Assembly (NCBI GenBank): GCA_946550725.1
Contig: CAMNQX010000013.1
Location: forward strand, 1 to 53,841
Origin: an uncultured Clostridia bacterium
GTDB taxonomy: Bacteria > Bacillota > Clostridia > Oscillospirales > Oscillospiraceae
Length of the DNA: 53,841 bases
Direction: 5' to 3'
Shown: piece after piece, positions 26,191-34,111 of the stretch
Position numbering within the stretch: the first letter of the stretch is position 1
Layout of the letters: every line of letters begins with the position of its first letter
Notes under the pieces: generated by a model
Told to the model about the DNA's origin: nothing
What the model saw: the letters and a program-made list of their open reading frames with translations, nothing else
Databases searched by the model: none
Translations under genes and position numbers: made by a program

Positions 26191-26889
26191 ATGGACAAGC
26201 AGGCGCACATTCTGGTGGTGGATGACGAGGCGGAGATCGCCGACCTGGTGGGGGTCTACCTCACCAGCGAGGGCTATGCCGTCACCAAGTGCCACACCGC
26301 CGGGGAGGCGCTGGACGCCGCCGCCAAGAGGTCCTTCGATCTGGCGGTGTTGGACGTGATGCTCCCCGACCTCTCCGGGTTCACCCTCTGCGCCCGCCTG
26401 CGGGAGCAGTACCCTTTCCCCATCATCATGCTCACCGCCAAAACGGGGGACATGGACAAGATCAACGGCCTGACCATCGGGGCGGACGACTACATTACCA
26501 AGCCCTTCAACCCTCTGGAGCTGGCGGCGCGGGTAAAAGCCCAGCTGCGGCGGTACACCCGCTACAACGCCGGGGAACAGCGCCCGGCGGACGAGGTGGA
26601 CGTGGCGGGGCTGACCATGAACAAGGGTACCCACCGCTGCTGGCTCTATGAGCAGGAGGTGTCCCTCACTCCGACGGAGTTCGACATTTTGTGGACGCTG
26701 TGCATCCACAAGGGCCAGGTCCTCTCCGCCGAGCAGCTGTTTGAGGCGGTGTGGGGGGAGAAGTACCTGGACCGCAACAACACCGTCATGGTCCACATTC
26801 GCCGCATCCGGGAAAAGCTGGGGGATACCGACCGGGGCGACGACAGGCTCATTAAAACCGTGTGGGGCGTAGGGTACCGCATCGGCTAA
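26191..26889 (+). CDS. OmpR-family response regulator without adjacent kinase
   Basis: 232 residues. The receiver domain (1-120) has Asp11/Asp12, phospho-acceptor Asp55 (LAVLDVMLPD), Thr82 and Lys104. The C-terminal winged helix (about 135-232) contains LTPTEFDILWTL and NTVMVHIRRIREKLG. It is closest in style to VanR/WalR-like regulators. All phosphorylation residues are present. It starts one base after the psuG stop and is followed by pta, with no histidine kinase on either side, which is unusual. Its partner is unknown. Confidence 0.92.
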   Translation: MDKQAHILVVDDEAEIADLVGVYLTSEGYAVTKCHTAGEALDAAAKRSFDLAVLDVMLPDLSGFTLCARLREQYPFPIIMLTAKTGDMDKINGLTIGADDYITKPFNPLELAARVKAQLRRYTRYNAGEQRPADEVDVAGLTMNKGTHRCWLYEQEVSLTPTEFDILWTLCIHKGQVLSAEQLFEAVWGEKYLDRNNTVMVHIRRIREKLGDTDRGDDRLIKTVWGVGYRIG

Positions 26890-26930
26890 CGAGATAAAAC
26901 AGACTATTTTTGAAAAAGGAGACGTTTAAC

Positions 26931-27908
26931 ATGTTCCAGCAGCTCATCGAAATGCTTCGCAAGGACCCCAAGCGGATCGTGTTCACTGAGGGCACCGATC
27001 CCCGTATTCTGGAGGCGGCGTCCCGCCTGCTGGCGGGCACCTTCCTCAAACCCATCCTCATCGGCAACCCCGACGAGGTCCAGAAGGCCGCCGAGGACGC
27101 GGGCTACAACATCCGGGGCGCGGAGATCGTGGATCCCGCCAACAACGCCTACATGGACGAGATGGTGGAGCTTTTCTGCGAGCTGCGCAAGAGCAAGGGC
27201 ATGACCCCGGAGGAGGCCCGCAGGACCCTGCTGCAGGGGAACTACTTCGGCACCATGATGGTGAAGATGGGCAAGGCGGACGCCCTGCTGGGCGGCGCCA
27301 CCTACTCCACCGCCGACACCGTCCGTCCCGCCCTGCAGATCATCAAGACCAAGCCGGGCCACACCATTGTGTCTTCCTGCTTCATCCTGGTGCGTCCCTC
27401 CGCCACCGGCGAGAACGAGGTGCTGGCCATGGGCGACTGCGCCATCAACATCAAGCCCACCGCCGAGGAGCTGAGCGAGATCGCCGTGGAGGTGGCCGAG
27501 TGCGGCCGCATCTTCGGCATCGACCCCAAGGTGGCCTTTTTGAGCTACTCCACCCTCGGCTCGGGCAAGGGCGAGGACGTGGAGAAGATGCGCCGCGCCA
27601 TGGAGCTGACCCGGGACCGTGCCCCCGGCCTCCCCGTGGACGGCGAGCTGCAGTTCGACGCCGCCGTGTCCCCCCGCGTGGCCCAGACCAAGTGCAAGGA
27701 TTCCCCGGTGGCCGGCCACGCCAACACCTTTATTTTCCCCGACATCAACGCGGGCAACATCGGCTATAAGATCGCCCAGCGCCTGGGCAAGTTCGACGCC
27801 TACGGCCCCATCCTCCTGGGCCTCAACGCCCCCATCAACGACCTCTCCCGGGGCTGCAACGCCCTGGAGGTCTACTCCATGGCCATCATCACCGCCGCGC
27901 TGGCGTAA
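26931..27908 (+). CDS. pta: Phosphate acetyltransferase
   Basis: 325 residues, matching the short single-domain Pta. Conserved segments: FTEGTDPRILEAA, GNYFGTMMVKMGKADALLGGA, VSSCFIL, SYSTLGSGKGEDVEKM and ELQFDAAVSP. It interconverts acetyl-CoA and acetyl phosphate, feeding acetate production and ATP. The start ATG follows AAAAAGGAG. It lies 41 bases after the response regulator and ends before a strong terminator. Acetate kinase is not in the window. Confidence 0.95.
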   Translation: MFQQLIEMLRKDPKRIVFTEGTDPRILEAASRLLAGTFLKPILIGNPDEVQKAAEDAGYNIRGAEIVDPANNAYMDEMVELFCELRKSKGMTPEEARRTLLQGNYFGTMMVKMGKADALLGGATYSTADTVRPALQIIKTKPGHTIVSSCFILVRPSATGENEVLAMGDCAINIKPTAEELSEIAVEVAECGRIFGIDPKVAFLSYSTLGSGKGEDVEKMRRAMELTRDRAPGLPVDGELQFDAAVSPRVAQTKCKDSPVAGHANTFIFPDINAGNIGYKIAQRLGKFDAYGPILLGLNAPINDLSRGCNALEVYSMAIITAALA

Positions 27909-27924
27909 TTTTTGGGAAAAACAG

Positions 27925-27960
27925 AAAAAGAAGGTCTCTCACCAGAGAGACCTTCTTTTT
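27925..27960. terminator. Terminator after pta
   Basis: A 16-bp perfect inverted repeat with AGAAGGTCTCTC in the left arm, ACCA loop, an A-run on the left and a T-run on the right. It probably works in both directions. Confidence 0.93.
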
Positions 27961-27999
27961 GCAACGCTCCACAAAGGAATCCCCGTATTGCATTTCGTG

Positions 28000-28533
28000 A
28001 AAACGGGGGCTAAGCCCCCTCTTTTTTGCAGCCCATTTCTTTTTTCTCCAGAGAAAAAAGAAACGGTCCGCACGCCAAAGAAAAAAGAGCGTCTAAGTGT
28101 AGGGGCTTTGTTGGAATGGCTGTGTGCGTAGAAATAAGCAAGGTCCTGCCGTTCTAGTCCTGTTTGGTTCTGCGTCTATATCCGGCGGGACAAAATGTGG
28201 AACCGGTCTGTCCACGTGCGCCGGCCGTTACGGCCTCAGCAGACGGAAATGTAGAAGGTCAGATAGCTGGAATCACGCCGCCTAGGTGGGTGCGTCCGTG
28301 TCACCCCGGCGTTACGGAGTAAGCCGGGGTGACCATCTTGCCCGGCAAGAGAAAACCCCGGGGGAGATTCCAAAAGAGGGGGACCGCAGTCCCCCTCTTT
28401 GGTCGAAGGAGAGAGTCCAGAGAGAGGGCTCTCGAATTGCCCTCTCTCTGGCGTCTTTTCTGGGGGGCCTGGGGGTGCCATCTTTTCCACGCGGAAAAGA
28501 TGGTCCCCCAGAAAGGTCCGAGCGCGCGGCGCC
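28000..28533 (-). repeat. Family A long structured element, copy 2
   Basis: Most of the 678-base gap between pta and the tRNAs. On the minus strand it has the same hairpin order as copy 1 and nearly the same length (534 vs 538 bases). Two arms differ from copy 1 on both sides at once: AGAGAGAGGGC/GCCCTCTCTCT where copy 1 has AAAGGGGGC/GCCCCCTTT, and AAAGAGGGGGAC/GTCCCCCTCTTT where copy 1 has a GGGAGGG arm. It ends with GGGGGCTTAGCCCCC and TTTT. It lies downstream of and co-oriented with the tRNA operon. Confidence 0.75.
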
Positions 28534-28586
28534 GGGAGGGAGCAAAACCAAAAGGAAAGGACACGCTTTCGCGTGTCCTTTCCTTT

Positions 28587-28662
28587 TGGTGGAGACTACA
28601 GAACTCGAATCTGTGACCTCTCGCGTGTGAAGCGAGCGCTCTACCAGCTGAGCTAAGCCTCC
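28587..28662 (-). tRNA. tRNA-Val (anticodon CAC)
   Basis: 76 bases with encoded CCA. Acceptor GGAGGCT pairs with AGTCTCC; the anticodon loop TTCACAC is closed by CTCGC/GCGAG; the T arm is ACAGA-TTCGAGT-TCTGT. Reads GUG codons. Last of three tRNAs in the minus-strand cluster. Confidence 0.95.
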
Positions 28663-28671
28663 ATATGAAAT

Positions 28672-28746
28672 TGGTGACCCGGACGGGACTCGAACCCGTG
28701 TTGCCGCCGTGAAAGGGCGGAGTCTTAACCGCTTGACCACCGGGCC
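28672..28746 (-). tRNA. tRNA-Glu (anticodon TTC)
   Basis: 75 bases with encoded CCA. Acceptor GGCCCGG pairs with CCGGGTC (one G-T pair); anticodon loop CTTTCAC closed by CCGCC/GGCGG. It lies nine bases from tRNA-Val. Confidence 0.95.
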
Positions 28747-28902
28747 TCGTCGGAGCAAGCTCCATATCCCTCGCTTCCGGCTGACGCCGAAAGCTCACTC
28801 ATTTCGCTGCTCCTCCTCTCGCTCGCGAACCCGCTGTGCTGGGCTTCGCTCGCGTAAGGTCAAGGGCTTATTGGGAGCGCCGCTGGCGCGGCGGGATCTG
28901 TA
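28747..28902 (-). other. Spacer between tRNA-Met and tRNA-Glu
   Basis: 156 bases without a gene. On the minus strand it has small hairpins such as GGAGCTTGCTCC next to tRNA-Glu and TCGGCGTCAGCCGGA. Both could take part in processing of the tRNA precursor. No promoter is evident. Confidence 0.4.
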
Positions 28903-28979
28903 TGGTAGCGGCGACTGGATTTGAACCGGTGACACCCCGGGTATGAACCGAGTGCTCTAGCCAACTGAGCTACGCCGCC
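28903..28979 (-). tRNA. tRNA-Met (anticodon CAT), elongator type
   Basis: 77 bases with encoded CCA. The anticodon arm CTCGG-TTCATAC-CCGGG resembles Gram-positive elongator tRNA-Met. The acceptor stem is paired at 1-72 by G-T, so it is not an initiator. The T stem has one C/A mismatch (ACCGG against CCAGT). Confidence 0.9.
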
Positions 28980-29005
28980 ATATCCCTTTAGCAAGGGCAA
29001 AAAAG

Positions 29006-29034
29006 ATTATATCGAAACCGCGGCCGTTTGTCAA
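29006..29034 (-). promoter_or_regulatory. Consensus promoter of the tRNA cluster
   Basis: On the minus strand: TTGACA, 17-base spacer, TATAAT, both boxes perfect, 27 bases before tRNA-Met. Confidence 0.92.
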
Positions 29035-29136
29035 TACCTTTTTTTCCGTTGACCGCCTTCGAGGGAAATTGTCCCATAGCCCCCGGAATCCCCCGCTTTC
29101 GTGGGAAAGATCGTGAAGGATCTGGCAATTTTTCCC

Positions 29137-29165
29137 TTGCAAAACAGAGACGTGCCTATTATAAT
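29137..29165 (+). promoter_or_regulatory. Promoter of the V-type ATPase operon
   Basis: TTGCAA, 17-base spacer, TATAAT, 54 bases before the first ATPase gene. It is back to back with the tRNA promoter. Confidence 0.88.
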
Positions 29166-29218
29166 GTAACCTAACATGGGGCGGTTTGCCGCCCGCGGAA
29201 CAAGGTGGTGAAGCACAG

Positions 29219-29542
29219 ATGGCTTTAGAGGCTGTTGAAGAGGTCAACCGGGCGGAGGAAGAGGCCCGGAAGATCATCGCCGACGCCCAGGACGGAGCGA
29301 AGACGCTGCTGGCTGAGGCGGAGCACGCCGGACGCGCCGCGCTGGACGCCGCCCGCGCCAAAGCCCAGGCGGAGACCGAGCAGGCCATGGAGGCCGCCCG
29401 GACGAAGGGCGCGGCCGCCGGTGAGTCGGTCTTGCTCCGGGCCAAAAAGGACGCCGCCGATCAGGTGGCGGAGGCCAAGGGCCGCATGGACGCGGCCGCG
29501 GCCGGGATCGTAGCGAAGATCAGAGGGGGTGAGGGGGACTAA
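29219..29542 (+). CDS. V-type ATP synthase peripheral stalk subunit G/H
   Basis: 107 residues, nearly all one Ala/Glu/Lys-rich helix (EEVNRAEEEARKIIADAQDGAKTLLAEAEHAG), the coiled coil expected of the stalk subunit called AhaH, AtpH or NtpF. It pairs with subunit E to hold the head to the membrane part. The start ATG follows AAGGTGGTG. It is first in the operon, as in other bacterial V-ATPase clusters, and its stop overlaps the next start. Confidence 0.85.
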   Translation: MALEAVEEVNRAEEEARKIIADAQDGAKTLLAEAEHAGRAALDAARAKAQAETEQAMEAARTKGAAAGESVLLRAKKDAADQVAEAKGRMDAAAAGIVAKIRGGEGD

Positions 29543-31539
29543 TGTCCATTGTAAAGATGAAGCATCTGCGCGCGCTGGGACTGCGCGAGGGCAGGAGCAA
29601 GCTCCTGCGCCGCCTGCGCTCCATGGGCTGCGTGGAAATCGACACCCCCGACGAGCTGCCCCAGGAGTGGGACTTTCTCTCTCCCCCCGACGGGGACGAG
29701 CTGGCCCACCACCTGGGTGAGGCGGACGAGCTGTCCGCCGCCATTGGGATCCTCAAGGGCTACGGAAAGGAAAAGAGCGGCCTGCTCACCCCTCTGCCCC
29801 AGGTGGCGGAGGAGACCCTCTTTGACGAGGACGCCTACCGCAAGGCGCTGGCGGCGGCCCGCCAGGTCAACGAGGCCCGCTCGGCTCTCAACGCCCAGCA
29901 GGCCAAGCGGAGCAAGCTGGAGACCCAGCTCCACGCCCTGGAGCCGTGGCTGGAGCTTCCCGTGCCCCTGGACATGGAGGGGACGGCCAAGACCGACGCC
30001 ATGTTCTTCTCCGTCTCCCTGCGGCTGCCCCGGGCGGCAGTGGTGGAGCGGCTGGACGCCGCCACCGAGCTTTACGACCTCACCTGGGCGGGGGAGGACA
30101 AGGAATTCCGGTACTTCCTCCTCCTGGTCCACAAGAGCGCGGCCCAGGACGTCCAGGCGGCTCTGCTGGAGCTGGGCTGCGCCCGGCTGAACCTGCGCGG
30201 CTGGAGCGGCACGGCGGCGGAAAACCACCGGGCGCTGAAGGCCCGGCTGACGGAGCTGGACCAGGAGGCCGAGGTCCTGCAAAAAACCATCGAGGACAAC
30301 GCCCAGCGGGTGTTTGACCTGAAGGTGGCGCTGGACAAGGCGAATCAGGAGGTGGGGCTGGAGCGCGCCAAGGCGCGGCTGCTGGACAGCGAACGCACCT
30401 TCCTTCTGGACGGCTGGTTCCCCGTGGAGAAGGAGAGCGAGGTCAAGGCGGTCCTGGACGAGTTCGGCCTGGCCTACGAGATCGCCGACCCCGCCGAGGA
30501 GGAGTACCCCAAGGTGCCCATCCAGCTCAAGAGCAACAAGCTCACCGACCCCTTCACGGTGGTCACTGCCATGTATTCTATGCCTGCCTACGACGGGGTA
30601 GACCCCAACCCCTTCATGGCACCGTTTTTCATCCTGTTTTTCGGCTTTATGATGAACGACATCGGCTACGGGCTTTTGATGGCGCTGGGCACGGCGATCT
30701 TTTTGGCCAAGGCCAAGCCCAAGGGAGACAAGGGCCGCATGATGTCCATGTTCTTTATGTGCGGCATCAGCTCCATCTTCTGGGGCAGCCTGACCGGCAG
30801 CTTTTTCGGCGACTTCTTCCCCCAGCTCTTTAAGCTGATCAACCCGGAGCTGTTGAACATCCTCAAGCCGCCGGTGGGCGGCGGCGACCCCACCTGGTTC
30901 TGGCCGCCCCTCTTTAACCCGGTGAACAACACCATCCAAGTGATGATCGGCTCCATGGCCCTGGGGGTCATTCAGGTGTTTACCGGCATGGCCATCAGCA
31001 TGGTGGAGAAGTTCAAGCGCGGCGAAGCGCTGGACGCCCTCTCCAACGAGGTGGCCTGGTACTGCATCCTCATCGGCGCGGCCCTGGCCATCGCCGGCCC
31101 GATGGTGGCGGCTCCCCTGGGCACGGTGGGACTGGTGCTGCTGTTCGGCGGGCTGGCCCTGCTGCTGGTAGGCAACCTGATCAAGTCCAAGGGCCTGGGC
31201 GGCCTGGTGGGCTTCGGCGGCGCCATCTACAACGGCGTCTCCGGCTATTTCAGCGACATTCTGTCCTATCTGCGCCTGATGGCCCTGATGATGGCGGGCG
31301 CCATCATCGCCCAGGTGTTCAACACCCTGGGGGCGGTGTTTGGGCTGGTGCCCTTTATCATTGTCGCCCTTATCGGCAACGTGCTCAATCTGGTGCTCAA
31401 CCTGCTGGGGTGCTACGTGCACACCCTGCGCCTCCAGTGTCTGGAGTTTTTCGGTCGGTTCTACAAGGACGGAGGCAAGGCCTTCGACCCCCTTGCAGTT
31501 CATACAAACTATGTGGATGTCATTAAAGGAGGAAATTAA
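29542..31539 (+). CDS. atpI: V-type ATP synthase subunit I (a-subunit)
   Basis: 665 residues. The soluble N-terminal half (about 1-340, with helical arms AQQAKRSKLETQLHALE) attaches to the stalks; the membrane half has about seven or eight helices, starting near FMAPFFILFFGFMMNDIGYGLLM. The C-terminal SYLRLMALMMAGAIIAQVF contains the essential Arg of the ion half-channel, and LLGCYVHTLRLQCLEFFGRFYKDGGKAF is the family's end motif. It sits next to the K ring and carries ions across the membrane. Complete length, no anomalies. Confidence 0.95.
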   Translation: MSIVKMKHLRALGLREGRSKLLRRLRSMGCVEIDTPDELPQEWDFLSPPDGDELAHHLGEADELSAAIGILKGYGKEKSGLLTPLPQVAEETLFDEDAYRKALAAARQVNEARSALNAQQAKRSKLETQLHALEPWLELPVPLDMEGTAKTDAMFFSVSLRLPRAAVVERLDAATELYDLTWAGEDKEFRYFLLLVHKSAAQDVQAALLELGCARLNLRGWSGTAAENHRALKARLTELDQEAEVLQKTIEDNAQRVFDLKVALDKANQEVGLERAKARLLDSERTFLLDGWFPVEKESEVKAVLDEFGLAYEIADPAEEEYPKVPIQLKSNKLTDPFTVVTAMYSMPAYDGVDPNPFMAPFFILFFGFMMNDIGYGLLMALGTAIFLAKAKPKGDKGRMMSMFFMCGISSIFWGSLTGSFFGDFFPQLFKLINPELLNILKPPVGGGDPTWFWPPLFNPVNNTIQVMIGSMALGVIQVFTGMAISMVEKFKRGEALDALSNEVAWYCILIGAALAIAGPMVAAPLGTVGLVLLFGGLALLLVGNLIKSKGLGGLVGFGGAIYNGVSGYFSDILSYLRLMALMMAGAIIAQVFNTLGAVFGLVPFIIVALIGNVLNLVLNLLGCYVHTLRLQCLEFFGRFYKDGGKAFDPLAVHTNYVDVIKGGN

Positions 31540-31541
31540 AA

Positions 31542-32027
31542 ATGGAGTTCTTTGAAATGTTTGGCGGGCTGGGCCTGGCCTTTATCGGGATCGCGCTGGC
31601 GATCGTCATGTGCTGTATCGGCTCCGCCAAGGGCACCGGCCTGGTGGGTGAAGCCGCCACCGGCGTTTTGAGCGAGACCCCCGAGCACTTCACCAAGTGC
31701 ATGATCCTGGAGGCCCTTCCCGGCACCCAGGGCCTGTACGGCATCGCCGCGGGCTTCTTCGCCCTGTTCGTTCTGGGCGCATTCTCCGGCGGCATCGTGC
31801 CCCTGACCCTGTCCCAGGGCATGTCCGTCCTCATCGCCTGCATCCCCATCGCCTTCGGCGGCTGGCTCTCCGCCAAGGCCCAGGCCCGTGTGGCGGCTGC
31901 GTCCATCAACATCGTCGCCAAGAAGCCCGACGACTACATGAAGGGCGTTATTCTCTGCGGCATCGTGGAGTTCTACGCCATTCTGTCCCTGGTGGGCACC
32001 ATCCTGATGCTTATGAACGCCCTGTAA
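31542..32027 (+). CDS. atpK: V-type ATP synthase subunit K (rotor ring), Na+-site residues present
   Basis: 161 residues with four membrane helices from a duplicated hairpin. The first half carries ALPGTQGLYGIAAGF and the second GVILCGIVEFYAILSLV. Leu59, Thr62, Gln63, Tyr66, Gln114 and Glu143 align with Leu61, Thr64, Gln65, Tyr68, Gln110 and Glu139 of Enterococcus hirae NtpK, the Na+ site. The first hairpin lacks a carboxylate, as in NtpK. The ring is therefore likely to bind Na+, so the enzyme may be a Na+ pump or Na+-driven synthase. Confidence 0.93.
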   Translation: MEFFEMFGGLGLAFIGIALAIVMCCIGSAKGTGLVGEAATGVLSETPEHFTKCMILEALPGTQGLYGIAAGFFALFVLGAFSGGIVPLTLSQGMSVLIACIPIAFGGWLSAKAQARVAAASINIVAKKPDDYMKGVILCGIVEFYAILSLVGTILMLMNAL

Positions 32028-32047
32028 GCCGGAAAGGCGGGACGGGA

Positions 32048-32638
32048 ATGAACGGACTGGAAAAGATCACCCAGCGCATCACCGACGACGCCCGGGAGAA
32101 GGCCGCAGAGCTGGAGGCGCAGGCCAAGGCGCAGGCGGCGGAGATCGTCGCGGGCTATCAGGAGCGCGCCGACGCCATCCTGGCGGAGGAGCGGGCCAAG
32201 GCGGAAGCCGCCGCGGCCCAGATCACCCAGCGCGCGGAAGCCGCCGGGGCGCTGGAGGGCCGCAAGTGGGTGCTTGGGGCCAAGCAGCAGCTGGTGGAGG
32301 ACACCTTCACCCTGGCGCTGGACAAGCTGTGCGCCCTGCCCAAGGAGGAATACACCGCCCTGCTCACCAAGCTGCTGGTTCGGGCTGGAGAGCGCTGCGG
32401 CGAGGTCATTATGAACCAGGCGGACCGCGCCCAGGTGGGCAAGGCGGCGGTGACCGCCGCCAACGAGGCTATCCCGGGCGGCCGCCTGACCCTCAGCGAG
32501 GAGACCCGCGACATCAAGGGCGGCTTCATTTTGAAGTCCGGCCTGGTGGAGCTGAACTGCGCCCTGGAGACGCTGGTGGAGCAGGAGAAGGAGGCCATGT
32601 CCGTCTCGGTGGCCAACCACCTGTTCCCCCAGGTCTGA
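32048..32638 (+). CDS. atpE: V-type ATP synthase subunit E
   Basis: 196 residues. The long N-terminal helix (DDAREKAAELEAQAKAQAAE) pairs with the G/H subunit; the C-terminal globular part (about 110-196, with TRDIKGGFILKSGLVELNCALETL) binds the catalytic head. ATG at 32048 follows a GGCGGGACGGG purine stretch. The gene follows K by 20 bases and is in the expected operon position. Confidence 0.92.
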   Translation: MNGLEKITQRITDDAREKAAELEAQAKAQAAEIVAGYQERADAILAEERAKAEAAAAQITQRAEAAGALEGRKWVLGAKQQLVEDTFTLALDKLCALPKEEYTALLTKLLVRAGERCGEVIMNQADRAQVGKAAVTAANEAIPGGRLTLSEETRDIKGGFILKSGLVELNCALETLVEQEKEAMSVSVANHLFPQV

Positions 32639-32663
32639 GCGACGGCGGGAAGGAGGGAGCGCT

Positions 32664-33659
32664 GTGGCGCGAAAAAAGGACACGGATTACGCGGCCATCT
32701 CCGCCCGCCTTCGGGTGCTGGAAAACCGCCTGCTCACCCGGGAGAGGATGGAGCAGCTCATCGAGGCCAGGGAGGACGCGGAGTGCATCAAGCTCATGGC
32801 GGACTGCGGCTATCCCGAGCCGGCGGCTCTCACCCTGCCCGAGCTGGAGCAGTCGCTGGCCAAGGCCCAGGGGGCGCTGTTCGCCGACCTGGAAAAGTCC
32901 CTGGACGACTCCGACGTACTGGCGGTGTTCCGGGTGAAGTATGACTACCACAACGCCAAGGCCCTCATCAAGAGCCAGGCCCGGGACGCGGACGCCGCTC
33001 ACCTGCTGGTGGAGGGGGGACGGTACGACCCCAAGGCGCTGGCCGAGGGCTTTCAGAACGGCACGCTGGACGAGACGGTCTCCGGACCGTTTCAGAAGGC
33101 GGTGTGGGAGGCAAAGGAGCTGCTGGCCACCTCCTCCGACCCCCAGCAGGCGGACTTTTTGCTGGACAAGGCCTGCTACGGGGAGATGCTGGCCTACGCC
33201 AAGGCGGCGAAAAGCCCCTTTTTGACCGACTATGTGAAACTGACCATCGACAGCCTCAATCTCCGCTCGGTGGTCCGCGCCCTGCGCGCCCAGCGGGGGA
33301 AGGAGCTGCTGGAGGCGGCCCTCATCCCCGGTGGAACGGTGGACACCGCCGCCCTGGCGGAGACCGGGGCCGGCGGCCTGGTCAAGCTGTTCCCCAAGGA
33401 GCTTCAGGAGGCCGCCGCCGAGGGCGCGGCCCTGCTGGAGGGGCAGGGGAGCATGACCGCCTTTGAGCGGCTGTGCGACAACGCCCTGGCCCGCTATATC
33501 CAGAAGGCGCGCCGGGTACCCTTCGGGGTGGAGGTGGTGGTGGGTTACCTCTTCGCCCGCCAGAGTGAGCTGACCGCCCTGCGGATCATCCTCTCCGGCC
33601 GCCTGGCCGGACTGCCCAAGGAGACCATCCGGGAAAGGTTGCGTGAAGCCTATGTCTAA
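32664..33659 (+). CDS. atpC: V-type ATP synthase subunit C (central stalk adaptor)
   Basis: 331 residues, all helical, from a GTG start after GGAAGGAGGG. Typical segments are VFRVKYDYHNAKALIKSQ and TDYVKLTIDSLNLRSVVRALR, and near the end VEVVVGYLFARQSELTALRIILSGRL. It links the rotor ring to the D-F shaft. Its stop overlaps the F gene (ATGTCTAA). Confidence 0.93.
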   Translation: MARKKDTDYAAISARLRVLENRLLTRERMEQLIEAREDAECIKLMADCGYPEPAALTLPELEQSLAKAQGALFADLEKSLDDSDVLAVFRVKYDYHNAKALIKSQARDADAAHLLVEGGRYDPKALAEGFQNGTLDETVSGPFQKAVWEAKELLATSSDPQQADFLLDKACYGEMLAYAKAAKSPFLTDYVKLTIDSLNLRSVVRALRAQRGKELLEAALIPGGTVDTAALAETGAGGLVKLFPKELQEAAAEGAALLEGQGSMTAFERLCDNALARYIQKARRVPFGVEVVVGYLFARQSELTALRIILSGRLAGLPKETIRERLREAYV

Positions 33660-33966
33660 CTACTCCATCGCCGTCATCGGCGACCTCAACAGCGTCATGG
33701 GCTTTAAGGCCCTGGGACTGGACGTCCACGCCGTGGACACCCCCCAGGCTGCCCGGGAGACTCTCCACCGCCTGGCGAAGGAAAACTGCGCCGTCATCTA
33801 TATCACAGAGACCCTGGCCGGGGAGCTGGACGCGGACATCGCCCGCTATAAGGACGCGCCCACCCCCGCCGTCATCCTCATCCCCGGCAAGGAGGGGAGC
33901 CTGGGCATCGGCATGACCAACCTGAAACGCTCGGTGGAGCGGGCGGTAGGAGCGGACATCCTTTGA
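33652..33966 (+). CDS. atpF: V-type ATP synthase subunit F
   Basis: 104 residues with a Rossmann-like fold: [22 protein letters not shown] at the start and [19 protein letters not shown] later, both typical. It binds subunit D in the central shaft. The ATG overlapping the C-subunit stop is chosen; a GTG three codons earlier is possible. The operon is interrupted after this gene by a structured 145-base gap. Confidence 0.92.
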   Translation: MSNYSIAVIGDLNSVMGFKALGLDVHAVDTPQAARETLHRLAKENCAVIYITETLAGELDADIARYKDAPTPAVILIPGKEGSLGIGMTNLKRSVERAVGADIL

Positions 33967-34111
33967 TTTACTTTCGGTAAAGCACCGGAGGGCACCCGCG
34001 CGAGCGGGGACGGCGCTGCAGCGCCGAAATTCGAGGCCGCAGGCCGAGAATTTGCGGAGGGGCGGCTTTGCCGACCCCGAGCATCTTAAGCGAAAGAAGG
34101 TTATAACGCCT
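33967..34111 (+). other. Structured gap within the V-ATPase operon (atpF-atpA)
   Basis: 145 bases with hairpins GGCGCTGCAGCGCC, AAATTC/GAATTT enclosing GGCC/GGCC, and GGGGCGGC/GCCGACCCC. No T-run follows, so it is not a clear terminator. It may be an mRNA processing or stability element. No similarity to families A-C is evident by eye. Confidence 0.5.

Noticed and set aside
28301-28798. Frames running across tRNA-Val and tRNA-Glu
   Set aside because: They overlap two well-formed tRNA genes and the family A element.
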